Notes: generated by a model not told the origin, from the letters alone. Positions 42,925-50,910 are shown, counted from the stretch's first letter. The stretch is 64,000 nucleotides of DNA from Lachnospiraceae bacterium (GCA_900751995.1 CAADTP010000067.1:41620-105619); one strand, 5' to 3'. Numbers and translations are program-made.

Positions 42925-43788
42925 ATGGCGAAAGTAGATTATGCAACATTAAAAAAAGGCGGTTTTATGCGTCAGAAACAGAAGAATAATTTTTCGCTGC
43001 GTCTTGCCTGTGTCGGCGGAACACTGACAGCGGAAAATCTCAGGAAGATCGCAGAGGTCGCAGAGAAATTCGGAGATGGATATGTACATCTCACTTCCAG
43101 ACAGGGAGTTGAGATCCCGTTTATCAAATTAAATGATATTGATGATGTGACAGCAGACCTCGCCACAGGCGGCTGCAAACCGGGTGTCTGCGGACCGAGA
43201 GTACGAACAGTAACTGCCTGCCAGGGCAATGCGGTCTGTCCGAGTGGAAACATCAACAGCTATGATATCGCAGTGAAATTGAACGACAGATATTTCGGAA
43301 GAGAGCTTCCGCATAAATTCAAGTTCGGTGTGACAGGATGCCAGAATAACTGCCTCAAAGCAGAAGAGAATGACGTAGGAATCAAAGGGGCAGCACAGAT
43401 TTCATGGAAGGAAGATTCCTGTATCCACTGTGGTGTCTGTGAAAAAGCCTGTCGAGAGGAAGCAATTTCCTTTAAGGACGACAAACTTGTGATCGATACC
43501 GACAAATGCAACTACTGCGGACGCTGTGCAAAATCCTGCCCGGTAGATGCCTGGGATGTAGAGGAAGCATATCTTGTATCTTTTGGAGGCACCTTCGGAA
43601 ATCATATCAGTAAGGGACAGGAATTACTTCCGCTGATCACTTCAGAAGAACAGCTTTTCCGTGTGACAGACGCAGCAATCCAGTTCTTTGCAGATCATGC
43701 AAAAGCAGGTGAGCGTTTCAAGTTCACCATTGACCGGGTTGGAGAAGATAAACTGTACGAAGTACTGAAAGGAGCTTATGATGGCTGA
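42925..43788 (+). CDS. Siroheme [4Fe-4S] sulfite reductase with inserted ferredoxin domain (AsrC/small SiR type)
   Basis: The 287-residue single-chain protein combines a nitrite/sulfite reductase hemoprotein fold with a two-cluster ferredoxin insert. LRLACVGGTLTAENLRKIAEVAEKFGDGYVHLTSRQGVEIPF is the N-terminal half-domain. Siroheme-cluster cysteines appear as C99-x5-C105 (ACQGNAVCPSG) and C139-x3-C143 (GCQNNC). The ferredoxin motifs CIHCGVCEKAC and CNYCGRCAKSC follow at about 170-210. It would reduce sulfite to sulfide. The siroheme it needs can be made from the hem/sirC products encoded at 54.8-61 kb. No flavoprotein partner is adjacent, so the electron source is unclear. Confidence 0.85.
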   Translation: MAKVDYATLKKGGFMRQKQKNNFSLRLACVGGTLTAENLRKIAEVAEKFGDGYVHLTSRQGVEIPFIKLNDIDDVTADLATGGCKPGVCGPRVRTVTACQGNAVCPSGNINSYDIAVKLNDRYFGRELPHKFKFGVTGCQNNCLKAEENDVGIKGAAQISWKEDSCIHCGVCEKACREEAISFKDDKLVIDTDKCNYCGRCAKSCPVDAWDVEEAYLVSFGGTFGNHISKGQELLPLITSEEQLFRVTDAAIQFFADHAKAGERFKFTIDRVGEDKLYEVLKGAYDG

Positions 43789-44029
43789 TTATAAAATCGA
43801 TGATACCATAGATATTACAGATGTTGTGTGCCCGGTAACCTTTGTTAAGGCAAAGGTTGCACTGGAGGAGCTTGATGACGGACAGATCCTTGCAGTCCGC
43901 ATGAACAACGGCGAGCCGGTGCAGAATGTACCGAGAAGTATAAAGGAAGAGGGACACCAGATTCTGAAGCTTAATGACAATGGGGATGATACATTTACCC
44001 TGATCGTCCGGAAAGTGGAGGACGAATGA
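43781..44029 (+). CDS. TusA/SirA-like sulfur carrier protein
   Basis: This 82-residue member of the sulfurtransferase TusA family has a persulfide Cys in DITDVVCPVTFVKAKVALEEL and the typical C-terminal GHQILKLNDNGDDTFTLIVRK. The usual CPxP reads CPVT here, so the second proline is missing. The start at 43781 has GGAG six bases upstream; 43778 is also possible. Either way it overlaps the sulfite reductase gene. In this operon it may carry sulfur from sulfide or cysteine towards the ThiS-like protein. Confidence 0.83.
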   Translation: MADYKIDDTIDITDVVCPVTFVKAKVALEELDDGQILAVRMNNGEPVQNVPRSIKEEGHQILKLNDNGDDTFTLIVRKVEDE

Positions 44030-44030
44030 T

Positions 44031-44348
44031 ATGGCACTGAGAATCAACGCAGAGAATTTTGAAGAAAAGGTATTAAAGGCAGATAAGCCGGTTCTCGTTG
44101 ACTTTTATTCGGATACCTGTATCCCATGCAAACAGATGGCAGGTATTCTCGGAGATATCGAGGATGAGAATGAAGATGATATTTATATTTACAAAGTCAA
44201 TGTAAATTACGATAAGGCACTGGCAGAAGAATTCAAGGTCATGTCCGCGCCGACGGTTATCTGTTTTGTAAACGGAGAGCAGAAAGGCAAGGTAGTCGGA
44301 CTGAAGGAGCCGGAGGAAATCGAAGCCTTGTTTGAAGAATTTGTCTGA
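44031..44348 (+). CDS. Thioredoxin-like protein with CIPC active site
   Basis: The 105-residue protein has the thioredoxin fold pattern VLVDFYSDTCIPCKQMAGIL, then KVNVNYDKALAEEFKVMSAPTVICFVNGE (cis-proline SAPT). The active site is CIPC, not CGPC, and lacks the preceding Trp, so its redox partner may be specialised. Position after the sulfite reductase and TusA genes suggests that it reduces a component of the APS or sulfite reduction branch, or releases sulfur from a persulfide. Confidence 0.87.
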   Translation: MALRINAENFEEKVLKADKPVLVDFYSDTCIPCKQMAGILGDIEDENEDDIYIYKVNVNYDKALAEEFKVMSAPTVICFVNGEQKGKVVGLKEPEEIEALFEEFV

Positions 44349-44394
44349 TTATTTACATGTACAAGATAAAATTTGATTATTAAGGAGAAAAGAA

Positions 44395-44604
44395 ATGATC
44401 ATCAAAGTAGCAGGAGAGAAAAAAGAATATCCGGAAGGACTTACAGTTAAAGAATTGATTGAAAAGGAAGATGTGGAAACTCCACAGTATGTTACAGTAA
44501 CGATCAATGATGAATTTGTGGAAAGCGGAGCTTTCGATTCCACAGAAGTCAAAGACGGCGATGAAATCGAGTTTCTGTATTTCATGGGAGGAGGAGCAAG
44601 ATAA
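44395..44604 (+). CDS. ThiS-like sulfur carrier protein (HcyS-type) with a C-terminal extension after GG
   Basis: The 69-residue ubiquitin-fold protein begins MIIKVAGEKKEYPEGLTVKEL and ends MGGGAR. Canonical ThiS ends in GG, which is adenylated and converted to a thiocarboxylate. Here two residues (AR) follow the glycines, so a protease must trim the end. A Mec+ (JAMM) protease is encoded two genes downstream, and a ThiF-like activator overlaps this stop codon. Together this matches HcyS of the protein-thiocarboxylate route to homocysteine better than thiamine synthesis, since no thiG or thiH is nearby. Confidence 0.85.
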   Translation: MIIKVAGEKKEYPEGLTVKELIEKEDVETPQYVTVTINDEFVESGAFDSTEVKDGDEIEFLYFMGGGAR

Positions 44605-45410
44605 TGTCATTTACAAACGAACAGCTGGAGCGTTATTCCCGCCACATCATCCTCAAAGAGGTTGGTGCCAAGGGCCAGAAGAAACTCCTCAATGCAAAAG
44701 TGCTGATCATCGGTGCAGGCGGACTTGGTGCTCCGGTGGCTATGTATCTTGCAGCAGCAGGTGTCGGAACCATCGGAATTGCAGATGCGGATGAGGTTGA
44801 TCTTTCTAATCTTCAGAGACAGATCATCCATACAACTGCTGATCTTGGCAAAGCTAAAGTCAAATCAGCAAAGGAAACCATGCAGGCGATCAATCCGGAT
44901 GTCAAGGTTAATACTTATCGTAAATTCATCACATCCGAAAACATCATGGATATTATTAAGGATTATGACTTTATCATCGACGGAACAGATAATTTCCCGG
45001 CAAAATTTCTGATCAATGATGCCTGTGTTATGGCAGGAAAACCGTTTTGTCATGCGGGGATCATTCGTTTCAAAGGACAGCTGATGACTTATGTTCCGGG
45101 AGAGGGACCGTGTTACAGATGTGTATTCAAGGATCCGCCGCCGAAGGATGCTGTACCGACCTGTAAGCAGGCAGGAGTCATCGGAGCCATGGCAGGGGTT
45201 ATTGGAAGTCTTCAGGCGATGGAAGCTATCAAGTATATTATCGGAAAAGGTGATCTTCTCACGGGAAGGCTTCTCACCTATGATGCTCTGACTATGACTT
45301 TCCGTACGGTGAAGCTTCCAAAGAATCATGAATGTCCGGTATGTGGTGACCATCCGACGATCACCAAACTGATTGATTACGAGCAGGCAGAATGCGATAT
45401 GCATATGTAA
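44604..45410 (+). CDS. ThiF/MoeB-family adenylyltransferase for the ThiS-like carrier
   Basis: The 268-residue E1-like enzyme activates the carrier C terminus. LERYSRHIILKEVGAKGQKKLLNAKVLIIGAGGLGAPVAMYLAAAGVG is the ATP-binding start. IADADEVDLSNLQRQIIHTTADLGKAKV and DGTDNFPAKFLINDACV follow. Zn-binding CxxC pairs are CYRC and CPVC, and a candidate transfer Cys lies in VPTCKQAGVIGAM. The start overlaps the thiS-like stop by one base. A 419-base gap with two large hairpin elements separates it from the Mec+ gene. Confidence 0.9.
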   Translation: MSFTNEQLERYSRHIILKEVGAKGQKKLLNAKVLIIGAGGLGAPVAMYLAAAGVGTIGIADADEVDLSNLQRQIIHTTADLGKAKVKSAKETMQAINPDVKVNTYRKFITSENIMDIIKDYDFIIDGTDNFPAKFLINDACVMAGKPFCHAGIIRFKGQLMTYVPGEGPCYRCVFKDPPPKDAVPTCKQAGVIGAMAGVIGSLQAMEAIKYIIGKGDLLTGRLLTYDALTMTFRTVKLPKNHECPVCGDHPTITKLIDYEQAECDMHM

Positions 45411-45419
45411 TGTAGCCTT

Positions 45420-45558
45420 ACGTGTGCGAGATCAAATATTTCATCGAAGATACGCTCTCGCTGCCTTCGACTGGCAGCGGATACTAAGGGAGCAAAAACA
45501 CTCCCTAAGTACCGGCCGTCTCAGAGCACCTTCTCTCGAAATATTTATCCGCACACTG
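45420..45558. repeat. Structured 139-nt element, copy 1 (long hairpin)
   Basis: The ends pair in a stem of about 19 bp with small bulges (45422-45442 with 45538-45556). Inside is a block (45452-45480) containing the small hairpin CGCTGCC/GGCAGCG and a central hairpin (45478-45492 with 45501-45514; GGGAG/CTCCC at its tip), then a 21-base block at 45505-45525. Copy 2 (45664-45802) repeats both blocks on the opposite strand but has different stem sequences. No coding sequence lies here. It could be a structured RNA or the arm of a fold-back (MITE-like) element. Confidence 0.75.
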
Positions 45559-45663
45559 TGGATATGCAGAGATAACAATTGCACTAAAAGTTATATTACA
45601 ATGTTTCGGGAGCGGAGTCCAGTAGCCCACGCGACCTTTTACGACGAACATATTTTCAATGCA

Positions 45664-45802
45664 CAGTGTATGAATAAACAGATTCATAAGGGGATGATCT
45701 GAGACGGCCGGTACTTAGTGACCGTGTTGTGGTCACTTAGCACCGTTGCCAGTCGAAGTCAGCGAGAGCGTGTCCCCGTTTGAACTGTTTATTCACACAC
45801 GT
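45664..45802. repeat. Structured 139-nt element, copy 2 (inverted relative to copy 1)
   Basis: Terminal stem: 45666-45681 with 45785-45800, 15 of 16 paired. Central hairpin: 45709-45723 with 45731-45745, with GTGACC/GGTCAC at the tip. The 21-base block at 45698-45718 is an exact inverted copy of 45505-45525. The 29-base block at 45743-45771 matches 45452-45480 inverted with two differences. The stems differ from copy 1 in sequence yet still pair. It ends 27 bases before the Mec+ start. The 105 bases between the copies hold no recognisable feature. Confidence 0.75.
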
Positions 45803-45829
45803 CAGAGAAGAATATCGAGGAGCCCTCTT

Positions 45830-46249
45830 ATGAAATTATATTTAAAAAAATCACACTACAACACCATCCTGACGCATTGCATCACCGGTCTTCCAAACGA
45901 ATCCTGCGGCCTCCTTGCAGGAAAGAAAGAAGACGAGGAGATCACCGTCACGAAGGTTTATCTCCTTACAAACATCGATGCCAGCAGAGAACATTTTTCC
46001 ATGGATCCCAAAGAACAGCTTGCGGCACTTAAAGATGCCAGGGCAAATGGAGACAAGATCATCGGAAACTTTCATTCCCATCCGGAGTCTCCTTCTCGCC
46101 CATCCGAAGAAGACAAGCGGCTGGCATTTGACCCGACGATTGAATATCTGATCCTCTCCCTTATGGAAGAGGGAAATCCAGTGCTCAAGGCATTCGGGAT
46201 TGACAAAGAAAAGAATGTCACGATCCACGAGATCGAGATTACAGAATAA
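45830..46249 (+). CDS. Mec+ family JAMM metalloprotease (M67), probable processor of the ThiS-like carrier
   Basis: The 139-residue protein has the JAB1/MPN/JAMM zinc motif: the glutamate in LPNESCGLLAG and FHSHPESPSRPSEED (HxH...S..D). In Mycobacterium (Mec+) and Wolinella (HcyD) such proteases remove residues after the GG of a ThiS-like protein, or release the product amino acid. The carrier encoded at 44395 ends GGGAR and needs this. The start at 45830 has GAGGAG upstream; an upstream in-frame start would lie inside the hairpin element. aprA begins 18 bases after its stop. Confidence 0.9.
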   Translation: MKLYLKKSHYNTILTHCITGLPNESCGLLAGKKEDEEITVTKVYLLTNIDASREHFSMDPKEQLAALKDARANGDKIIGNFHSHPESPSRPSEEDKRLAFDPTIEYLILSLMEEGNPVLKAFGIDKEKNVTIHEIEITE

Positions 46250-46267
46250 AGTCAGGAAGAAAAAACT

Positions 46268-47962
46268 ATGAGCAAACCCTTACAGGTAAAACACATACAT
46301 ACAGATGTCCTGATTATAGGCGGCGGCACCGCAGGCTGCTATGCCGCGCTTACCATCAGCAGAAATTCTGACGCTTTCGTTCTTGTCGCAGAAAAAGCAA
46401 ACATCAAACGAAGCGGCTGCCTCGCAGCAGGTGTCAATGCGATCAACGCCTATATTGTAAAAGGCCGCAAGCCACAGGATTATGTAGATTACGCAACCAA
46501 AGATGCGGCAGGAATTGTCAGAAACGACCTCCTTCTGACTGCCGCAGAAGAATTTAATGAAGTAACGGCAGATATGGAAAAGCTTGGACTTGTGATTCTC
46601 AAGGATGAAAATGGGGATTACGTGGCAAGAGGAAACCGTAACATTAAGATCAATGGCGAGAACTTCAAGCCACTCCTCGCAGATGCCGTATATAAGAGTG
46701 AAAATGTAGACGTTCTGAATTATGTGAATATCACAGATCTTCTCACAGAAAACGGAAAAGTTTACGGAGCGGTCGGTTTTTCCATCATGGAAGAAACCGT
46801 CTATGTGATCCATGCAAAAGCAGTCCTGATCGCAACAGGCGGGGCTGCCGGTCTCTACAAACCAAACAACCCGGGATTTTCCAGACATAAGATGTGGTAT
46901 CCGCCATTCAATACAGGAGCCGGATTTGCAATGGGAATCCGTTCCGGTGCAGAGATGACAACCTTTGAGATGCGTTTTATTGCACTCCGATGTAAGGACA
47001 CCATAGCTCCGACAGGAACCATCGCACAGGGCGTGCAGGCAAAACAGGTGAATGCAAAGGGCGAAGTCTATGAACATATTTACGGACTGACTACCAGCCA
47101 GAGAGTTTATGGAACAGTCAGAGAAAATCAGCTTGGTCATGGTCCGTGTTACCTTAAAACTTCTGGCATCACAGCTGAACAGGATCAGGATCTTCTCAAA
47201 GCCTATCTTAACATGGCACCGAGTCAGACCCTTAAATGGATCGAGAGCGGCAAGATGCCGAGCGAACAGGACGTAGAGATCCAGGGAACAGAGCCGTACA
47301 TCGTAGGCGGTCACACAGCCAGCGGATTCTGGGTAGATACCCGAAGAGAGACTACCATCCACGGACTGTATGCAGCCGGGGATGTGGCAGGGGGATGTCC
47401 TCAGAAATATGTTACCGGTGCTCTGGCAGAGGGCAAGATCGCCTCTCTTGCGATCATCGAACAGTTAAAAGAAAAGCATAGCGAAGAAACATCTGAGGTC
47501 GAAAAACAGGCACAGACGATCATTGAAGATTACGAAAAGCTCCGCAACGCACAGAATGGTCGTTTCACGATCGAGGAGCTGGAAGAAGCCATGCAGAAAG
47601 TCATGGACGAATATGCAGGCGGAATTGCCGTTAATTATCAGTTCAATGAAAAGCAGTTAAATCTTGCAAAAGAAAAGATCGCACGCTTAAGTGAACTGGC
47701 CGATAAGGTCGGCGCAGAAGATATGCATGAACTTCTTTTTGCATACGAATTAAAAGAAAGACTTCTTGTCTGTCAGGTGCTGATCGAACATCTTAAAAGC
47801 CGAAAAGAAACCAGATGGCATTCGTTTAATGAAAATCTGGATCATCCGGAAACGGACCAGAAATTTGAAAAATATGTAAATTCCAGAATGGAAGACGGCA
47901 AGATCCACATTCTGTTCAGGGATCTGGTAAAGGGGGATACTTATGAGCATACGAATTCGTGA
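46268..47962 (+). CDS. aprA: Adenylylsulfate (APS) reductase alpha subunit, AprA-type flavoprotein
   Basis: The 564-residue FAD protein belongs to the fumarate reductase/AprA family: FAD-binding DVLIIGGGTAGCYAALTISRNSD, RSGCLAAGVNAINAYI, VLIATGGAAGLYKPNNPG, WYPPFNTGAGFAMGIRSGAEMTTFEMRFI, and TIHGLYAAGDVAGGCPQKYVTGALAEG. AprA reduces APS to sulfite and AMP. The gene overlaps a small ferredoxin gene (AprB-like) and is followed by ATP sulfurylase genes, which supports this function over another flavin reductase. In sulfate-reducing bacteria AprA is larger; here the context is assimilatory. Confidence 0.87.
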   Translation: MSKPLQVKHIHTDVLIIGGGTAGCYAALTISRNSDAFVLVAEKANIKRSGCLAAGVNAINAYIVKGRKPQDYVDYATKDAAGIVRNDLLLTAAEEFNEVTADMEKLGLVILKDENGDYVARGNRNIKINGENFKPLLADAVYKSENVDVLNYVNITDLLTENGKVYGAVGFSIMEETVYVIHAKAVLIATGGAAGLYKPNNPGFSRHKMWYPPFNTGAGFAMGIRSGAEMTTFEMRFIALRCKDTIAPTGTIAQGVQAKQVNAKGEVYEHIYGLTTSQRVYGTVRENQLGHGPCYLKTSGITAEQDQDLLKAYLNMAPSQTLKWIESGKMPSEQDVEIQGTEPYIVGGHTASGFWVDTRRETTIHGLYAAGDVAGGCPQKYVTGALAEGKIASLAIIEQLKEKHSEETSEVEKQAQTIIEDYEKLRNAQNGRFTIEELEEAMQKVMDEYAGGIAVNYQFNEKQLNLAKEKIARLSELADKVGAEDMHELLFAYELKERLLVCQVLIEHLKSRKETRWHSFNENLDHPETDQKFEKYVNSRMEDGKIHILFRDLVKGDTYEHTNS

Positions 47963-48254
47963 GGACCGATGCGTCGGCTGCGGTAAATGTCAGGAAGTAT
48001 GTCCTGGTACCCTGATTCAGATCACAGATAAAAAAGCAATCATGAAATATCCAAAAAACTGCTGGGGCTGTGTTTCCTGTGTAAAGGAATGTAAAGCAGG
48101 AGCCATTGAATTTTATCTTGGCGCAGACATCGGCGGCATGGGCGGAACCATGAACGTCACGCAGAAAGGCGATCTTCTTAACTGGAACATCACCAGATCT
48201 GACGGCAGTGAGCTGGTCATCAGCGTTGATCGGCGAAATTCCAATAAATATTAG
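47943..48254 (+). CDS. aprB: Two-cluster ferredoxin, AprB-like beta subunit of APS reductase
   Basis: The 103-residue protein has two [4Fe-4S] motifs, CVGCGKCQEVCPG (about 11-23) and CWGCVSCVKEC (about 41-51, followed by KAGAIEF), and a C-terminal tail of about 45 residues. Dissimilatory AprB is longer, with a tail wrapping the alpha subunit. The gene overlaps aprA by 20 bases, strongly suggesting a stable complex that feeds electrons to the AprA flavin. Confidence 0.85.
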   Translation: MSIRIREDRCVGCGKCQEVCPGTLIQITDKKAIMKYPKNCWGCVSCVKECKAGAIEFYLGADIGGMGGTMNVTQKGDLLNWNITRSDGSELVISVDRRNSNKY

Positions 48255-48269
48255 TACAGGAGAAGAACT

Positions 48270-49172
48270 ATGAGCGGATTATCACATTTAGATGAACTCG
48301 AAGCAGAAGCAATATATATTATCCGGGAAGTGGCTGCAGAATGCGAAAAACCTGTTATGCTTTATTCCATCGGAAAAGACAGCTCAGTGATGCTTCATCT
48401 CGCACTGAAGGCCTTTTATCCGGAAAAACCACCTTTCCCGTTTCTACATGTAAACACAACCTGGAAATTTCGCGAAATGATCGAGTTTCGTGACAAGACA
48501 GCCAAAGAACTTGGAATCGAAATGCTGGAATATATCAATGAGGACGGTGTGAGACAGGGAATCAATCCTTTTGACAATGGATCCGCTTATACTGATATCA
48601 TGAAGACGCAGGCTCTCAAGCAGGCACTCAACAAATACGGATTTACTGCAGCCTTTGGAGGCGGCCGCCGTGATGAGGAAAAGAGCCGTGCCAAAGAGAG
48701 AATCTTTTCTTTCCGTAATGAAAACCATGCCTGGGATCCGAAGAACCAGAGACCGGAGATGTGGAAACTTTACAATACAGAGATCAACAAAGGCGAGAGC
48801 ATCCGTGTCTTTCCAATCTCCAACTGGACAGAAAAAGACATCTGGCAGTACATACAAAGAGAAAATATTCCGATCGTACCTCTTTACTTTGCAAAAGAAC
48901 GTCCGGTGGTATACCGTGACGGAAACATCATCATGGTGGATGATGACCGTATGCGCCTGAAACCTGGCGAGAAACCGGAAATGAAAAAAGTCCGTTTCCG
49001 TACACTGGGCTGTTATCCGCTGACCGGAGGCATTCTTTCCGATGCAGATACTCTCGATGCGATCATTGACGAGACATTGAGTTCTGTGGAATCTGAGAGA
49101 ACCAGCCGGATCATTGATTCTGACGGCGGTGCAGCCAGCATGGAAAAGAGAAAGAGAGAGGGGTATTTCTAG
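48270..49172 (+). CDS. cysD: Sulfate adenylyltransferase subunit 2 (CysD)
   Basis: CysD makes APS from sulfate and ATP together with CysN. The 300-residue protein has [19 protein letters not shown], the PP-loop [42 protein letters not shown] and [15 protein letters not shown], all diagnostic. cysN begins at the next base after the stop. Confidence 0.95.
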   Translation: MSGLSHLDELEAEAIYIIREVAAECEKPVMLYSIGKDSSVMLHLALKAFYPEKPPFPFLHVNTTWKFREMIEFRDKTAKELGIEMLEYINEDGVRQGINPFDNGSAYTDIMKTQALKQALNKYGFTAAFGGGRRDEEKSRAKERIFSFRNENHAWDPKNQRPEMWKLYNTEINKGESIRVFPISNWTEKDIWQYIQRENIPIVPLYFAKERPVVYRDGNIIMVDDDRMRLKPGEKPEMKKVRFRTLGCYPLTGGILSDADTLDAIIDETLSSVESERTSRIIDSDGGAASMEKRKREGYF

Positions 49173-50864
49173 ATGAGTGGTTTACTGAAATTTATTACCT
49201 GCGGCAGTGTAGACGATGGAAAATCTACACTGATCGGACATATACTTTACGATTCCAAGCTGCTTTATGCAGACCAGGAGAAAGCTCTGATCCTCGACAG
49301 TAAGGTGGGATCCAGAGGCGGTGCGATCGACTATTCTCTCCTTCTGGATGGTCTGATGGCAGAGAGAGAACAGGGCATCACCATTGATGTTGCCTATCGT
49401 TATTTTACAACGGACAAGAGAAGCTTCATTGTTGCAGATACACCGGGACACGAGGAATATACAAGAAATATGGCTGTCGGTGCTTCTTTTGCACAGCTTG
49501 CGATCATCCTTGTCGACGCAAAACAGGGCGTTCTGGTACAGACAAGACGTCACAGCCGTATCTGTGCCCTGATGGGAATCCATCACTTTGTATTTGCAGT
49601 CAATAAGATGGATCTTGTGGGTTACAGTGAAGAAAGATTCAATGAGATCGTCAAAGATATCAATGAACTTTCCGAAAGCCTTGGCCTTCAGGATGTAGTG
49701 ATCATTCCGGTCAGTGCGACAGAAGGTGACAACGTGACTGTAAGATCCGAAAATATGCCATGGTATACAGGAAAAGTACTTCTCAATCATCTGGAAACCG
49801 TAGATGTGACAGAGACAGAAAGCGAAGCAGGATTCTATATGCCGGTACAGAGAGTCTGCCGTCCGAACCATGAATTCCGTGGTTTCCAGGGTCAGATTGA
49901 AAGTGGAAAGATCAAAGTCGGACAGACGATCACCACACTTCCAAGCAATGAAACTGCAACTGTGAAATCTCTTCTGAACGGAAGCACTTCTGTAGAAGAA
50001 GCTGTGACAGGACAGGCAGTTACCATCCAGCTTGACAAAGAAGTGGATGTCAGCCGGGGATGTGTCCTCACTGATCAGGCACAGCTCTCCGTAGCAAAAA
50101 GCTTCACGGCCACACTGCTCTGGATGGATGACAGCAGACTGACTCTTGGAAAAGAATACCTTGTAAAACTCGGAACAAAGAAAATCCCCGGATTTATCCG
50201 CAGTATTAAATATAAGATCGATGTCAATACAGGAGAGCATATCAAGGCAGATTTTATTGAGAAAAATGAGATCGCACTGTGCGAGATCGAGCTGGCAGAG
50301 AAGATTGTCCTTGATGAATTTAAGAAACACAAAACTCTTGGAGAGATGATCCTGATCGACCGTGTAAGTCATATGACTTCCGCCTGCGGTGTGCTTGAGA
50401 CTGTAAAAAGTGATGGAGAAAAACCGTATTTCCAGAAAGATGACATCAAAGTCGGCGGATATGTATTTGAAGAATTTTACTTCAACCTTGAAAATGCGAT
50501 GATGTCCAAAGCCGGTTCCGACAAGAAGACTTATCATGTCGGCGACGAAGTGCCGGTTGTTGGTGATAGTTTCAAATATCCGGAGTATTTTGATATCCTT
50601 TCCATTGAGGATGGAGCTGCGGTTCTGATCCGCGATGGCAAGGTGGAAGACATCCAGAAGATCAAGGATTATCGTTATATGGGACTTCCTGTTGTTGATG
50701 AGAGAGGAATGGCACTGCTTATTAAGAGCAGAGCAGATCTTGAAAAATTCCTTACGGAATCGGAAGAGGCTTCTGCTGAAGAACGCTCCGAACTCCACAA
50801 TAAATGGTCCAGATTTGAAACCTACAGAAAAGTTGTCTGCACGGATAATTTCTGGGTGATTTAG
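49173..50864 (+). CDS. cysN: Sulfate adenylyltransferase subunit 1 (CysN) with a C-terminal extension
   Basis: This GTPase subunit drives APS synthesis. FITCGSVDDGKSTLIGHILYDSK (G1), DTPGHEEYTRNMAVGAS (G3), VNKMDLVGYSEERF (G4) and EF-Tu-like barrel domains up to about residue 440 are normal. The protein is 563 residues, roughly 90 longer than E. coli CysN. The extra tail (about 445-563) is not an APS kinase, since I see no P-loop there. It contains the stretch AAVLIRDGKVEDIQKIKDYR and reads like a small alpha/beta domain that I do not recognise. This agrees with use of APS itself (AprAB), not PAPS. Confidence 0.93.
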   Translation: MSGLLKFITCGSVDDGKSTLIGHILYDSKLLYADQEKALILDSKVGSRGGAIDYSLLLDGLMAEREQGITIDVAYRYFTTDKRSFIVADTPGHEEYTRNMAVGASFAQLAIILVDAKQGVLVQTRRHSRICALMGIHHFVFAVNKMDLVGYSEERFNEIVKDINELSESLGLQDVVIIPVSATEGDNVTVRSENMPWYTGKVLLNHLETVDVTETESEAGFYMPVQRVCRPNHEFRGFQGQIESGKIKVGQTITTLPSNETATVKSLLNGSTSVEEAVTGQAVTIQLDKEVDVSRGCVLTDQAQLSVAKSFTATLLWMDDSRLTLGKEYLVKLGTKKIPGFIRSIKYKIDVNTGEHIKADFIEKNEIALCEIELAEKIVLDEFKKHKTLGEMILIDRVSHMTSACGVLETVKSDGEKPYFQKDDIKVGGYVFEEFYFNLENAMMSKAGSDKKTYHVGDEVPVVGDSFKYPEYFDILSIEDGAAVLIRDGKVEDIQKIKDYRYMGLPVVDERGMALLIKSRADLEKFLTESEEASAEERSELHNKWSRFETYRKVVCTDNFWVI

Positions 50865-50910
50865 GGTACTGCCCTGAAACCCTTCGACTTTTGAAAAATA
50901 AGAAAATCCT

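Noticed and set aside
44395..45410. Thiamine (ThiS/ThiF) or molybdopterin (MoaD/MoeB) synthesis
   Set aside because: No thiG, thiH, moaE or mog genes are nearby. The context of MetY, Mec+ and sulfite reductase fits amino acid sulfur insertion better.
45505..45687. Short open frames inside the hairpin pair
   Set aside because: They cross conserved hairpin arms, have no ribosome binding site and read as random peptide.
45420..45802. A 5S rRNA-like fragment or pair of rRNA relics
   Set aside because: A short stretch on the minus strand (GGTACTTAGGGAG) resembles one arm of 5S rRNA, but the rest of the element, its terminal stem and its length do not fit 5S rRNA.
46280..47362. A 360-codon minus-strand frame opposite aprA
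   Set aside because: It is a shadow of aprA with no supporting signals.
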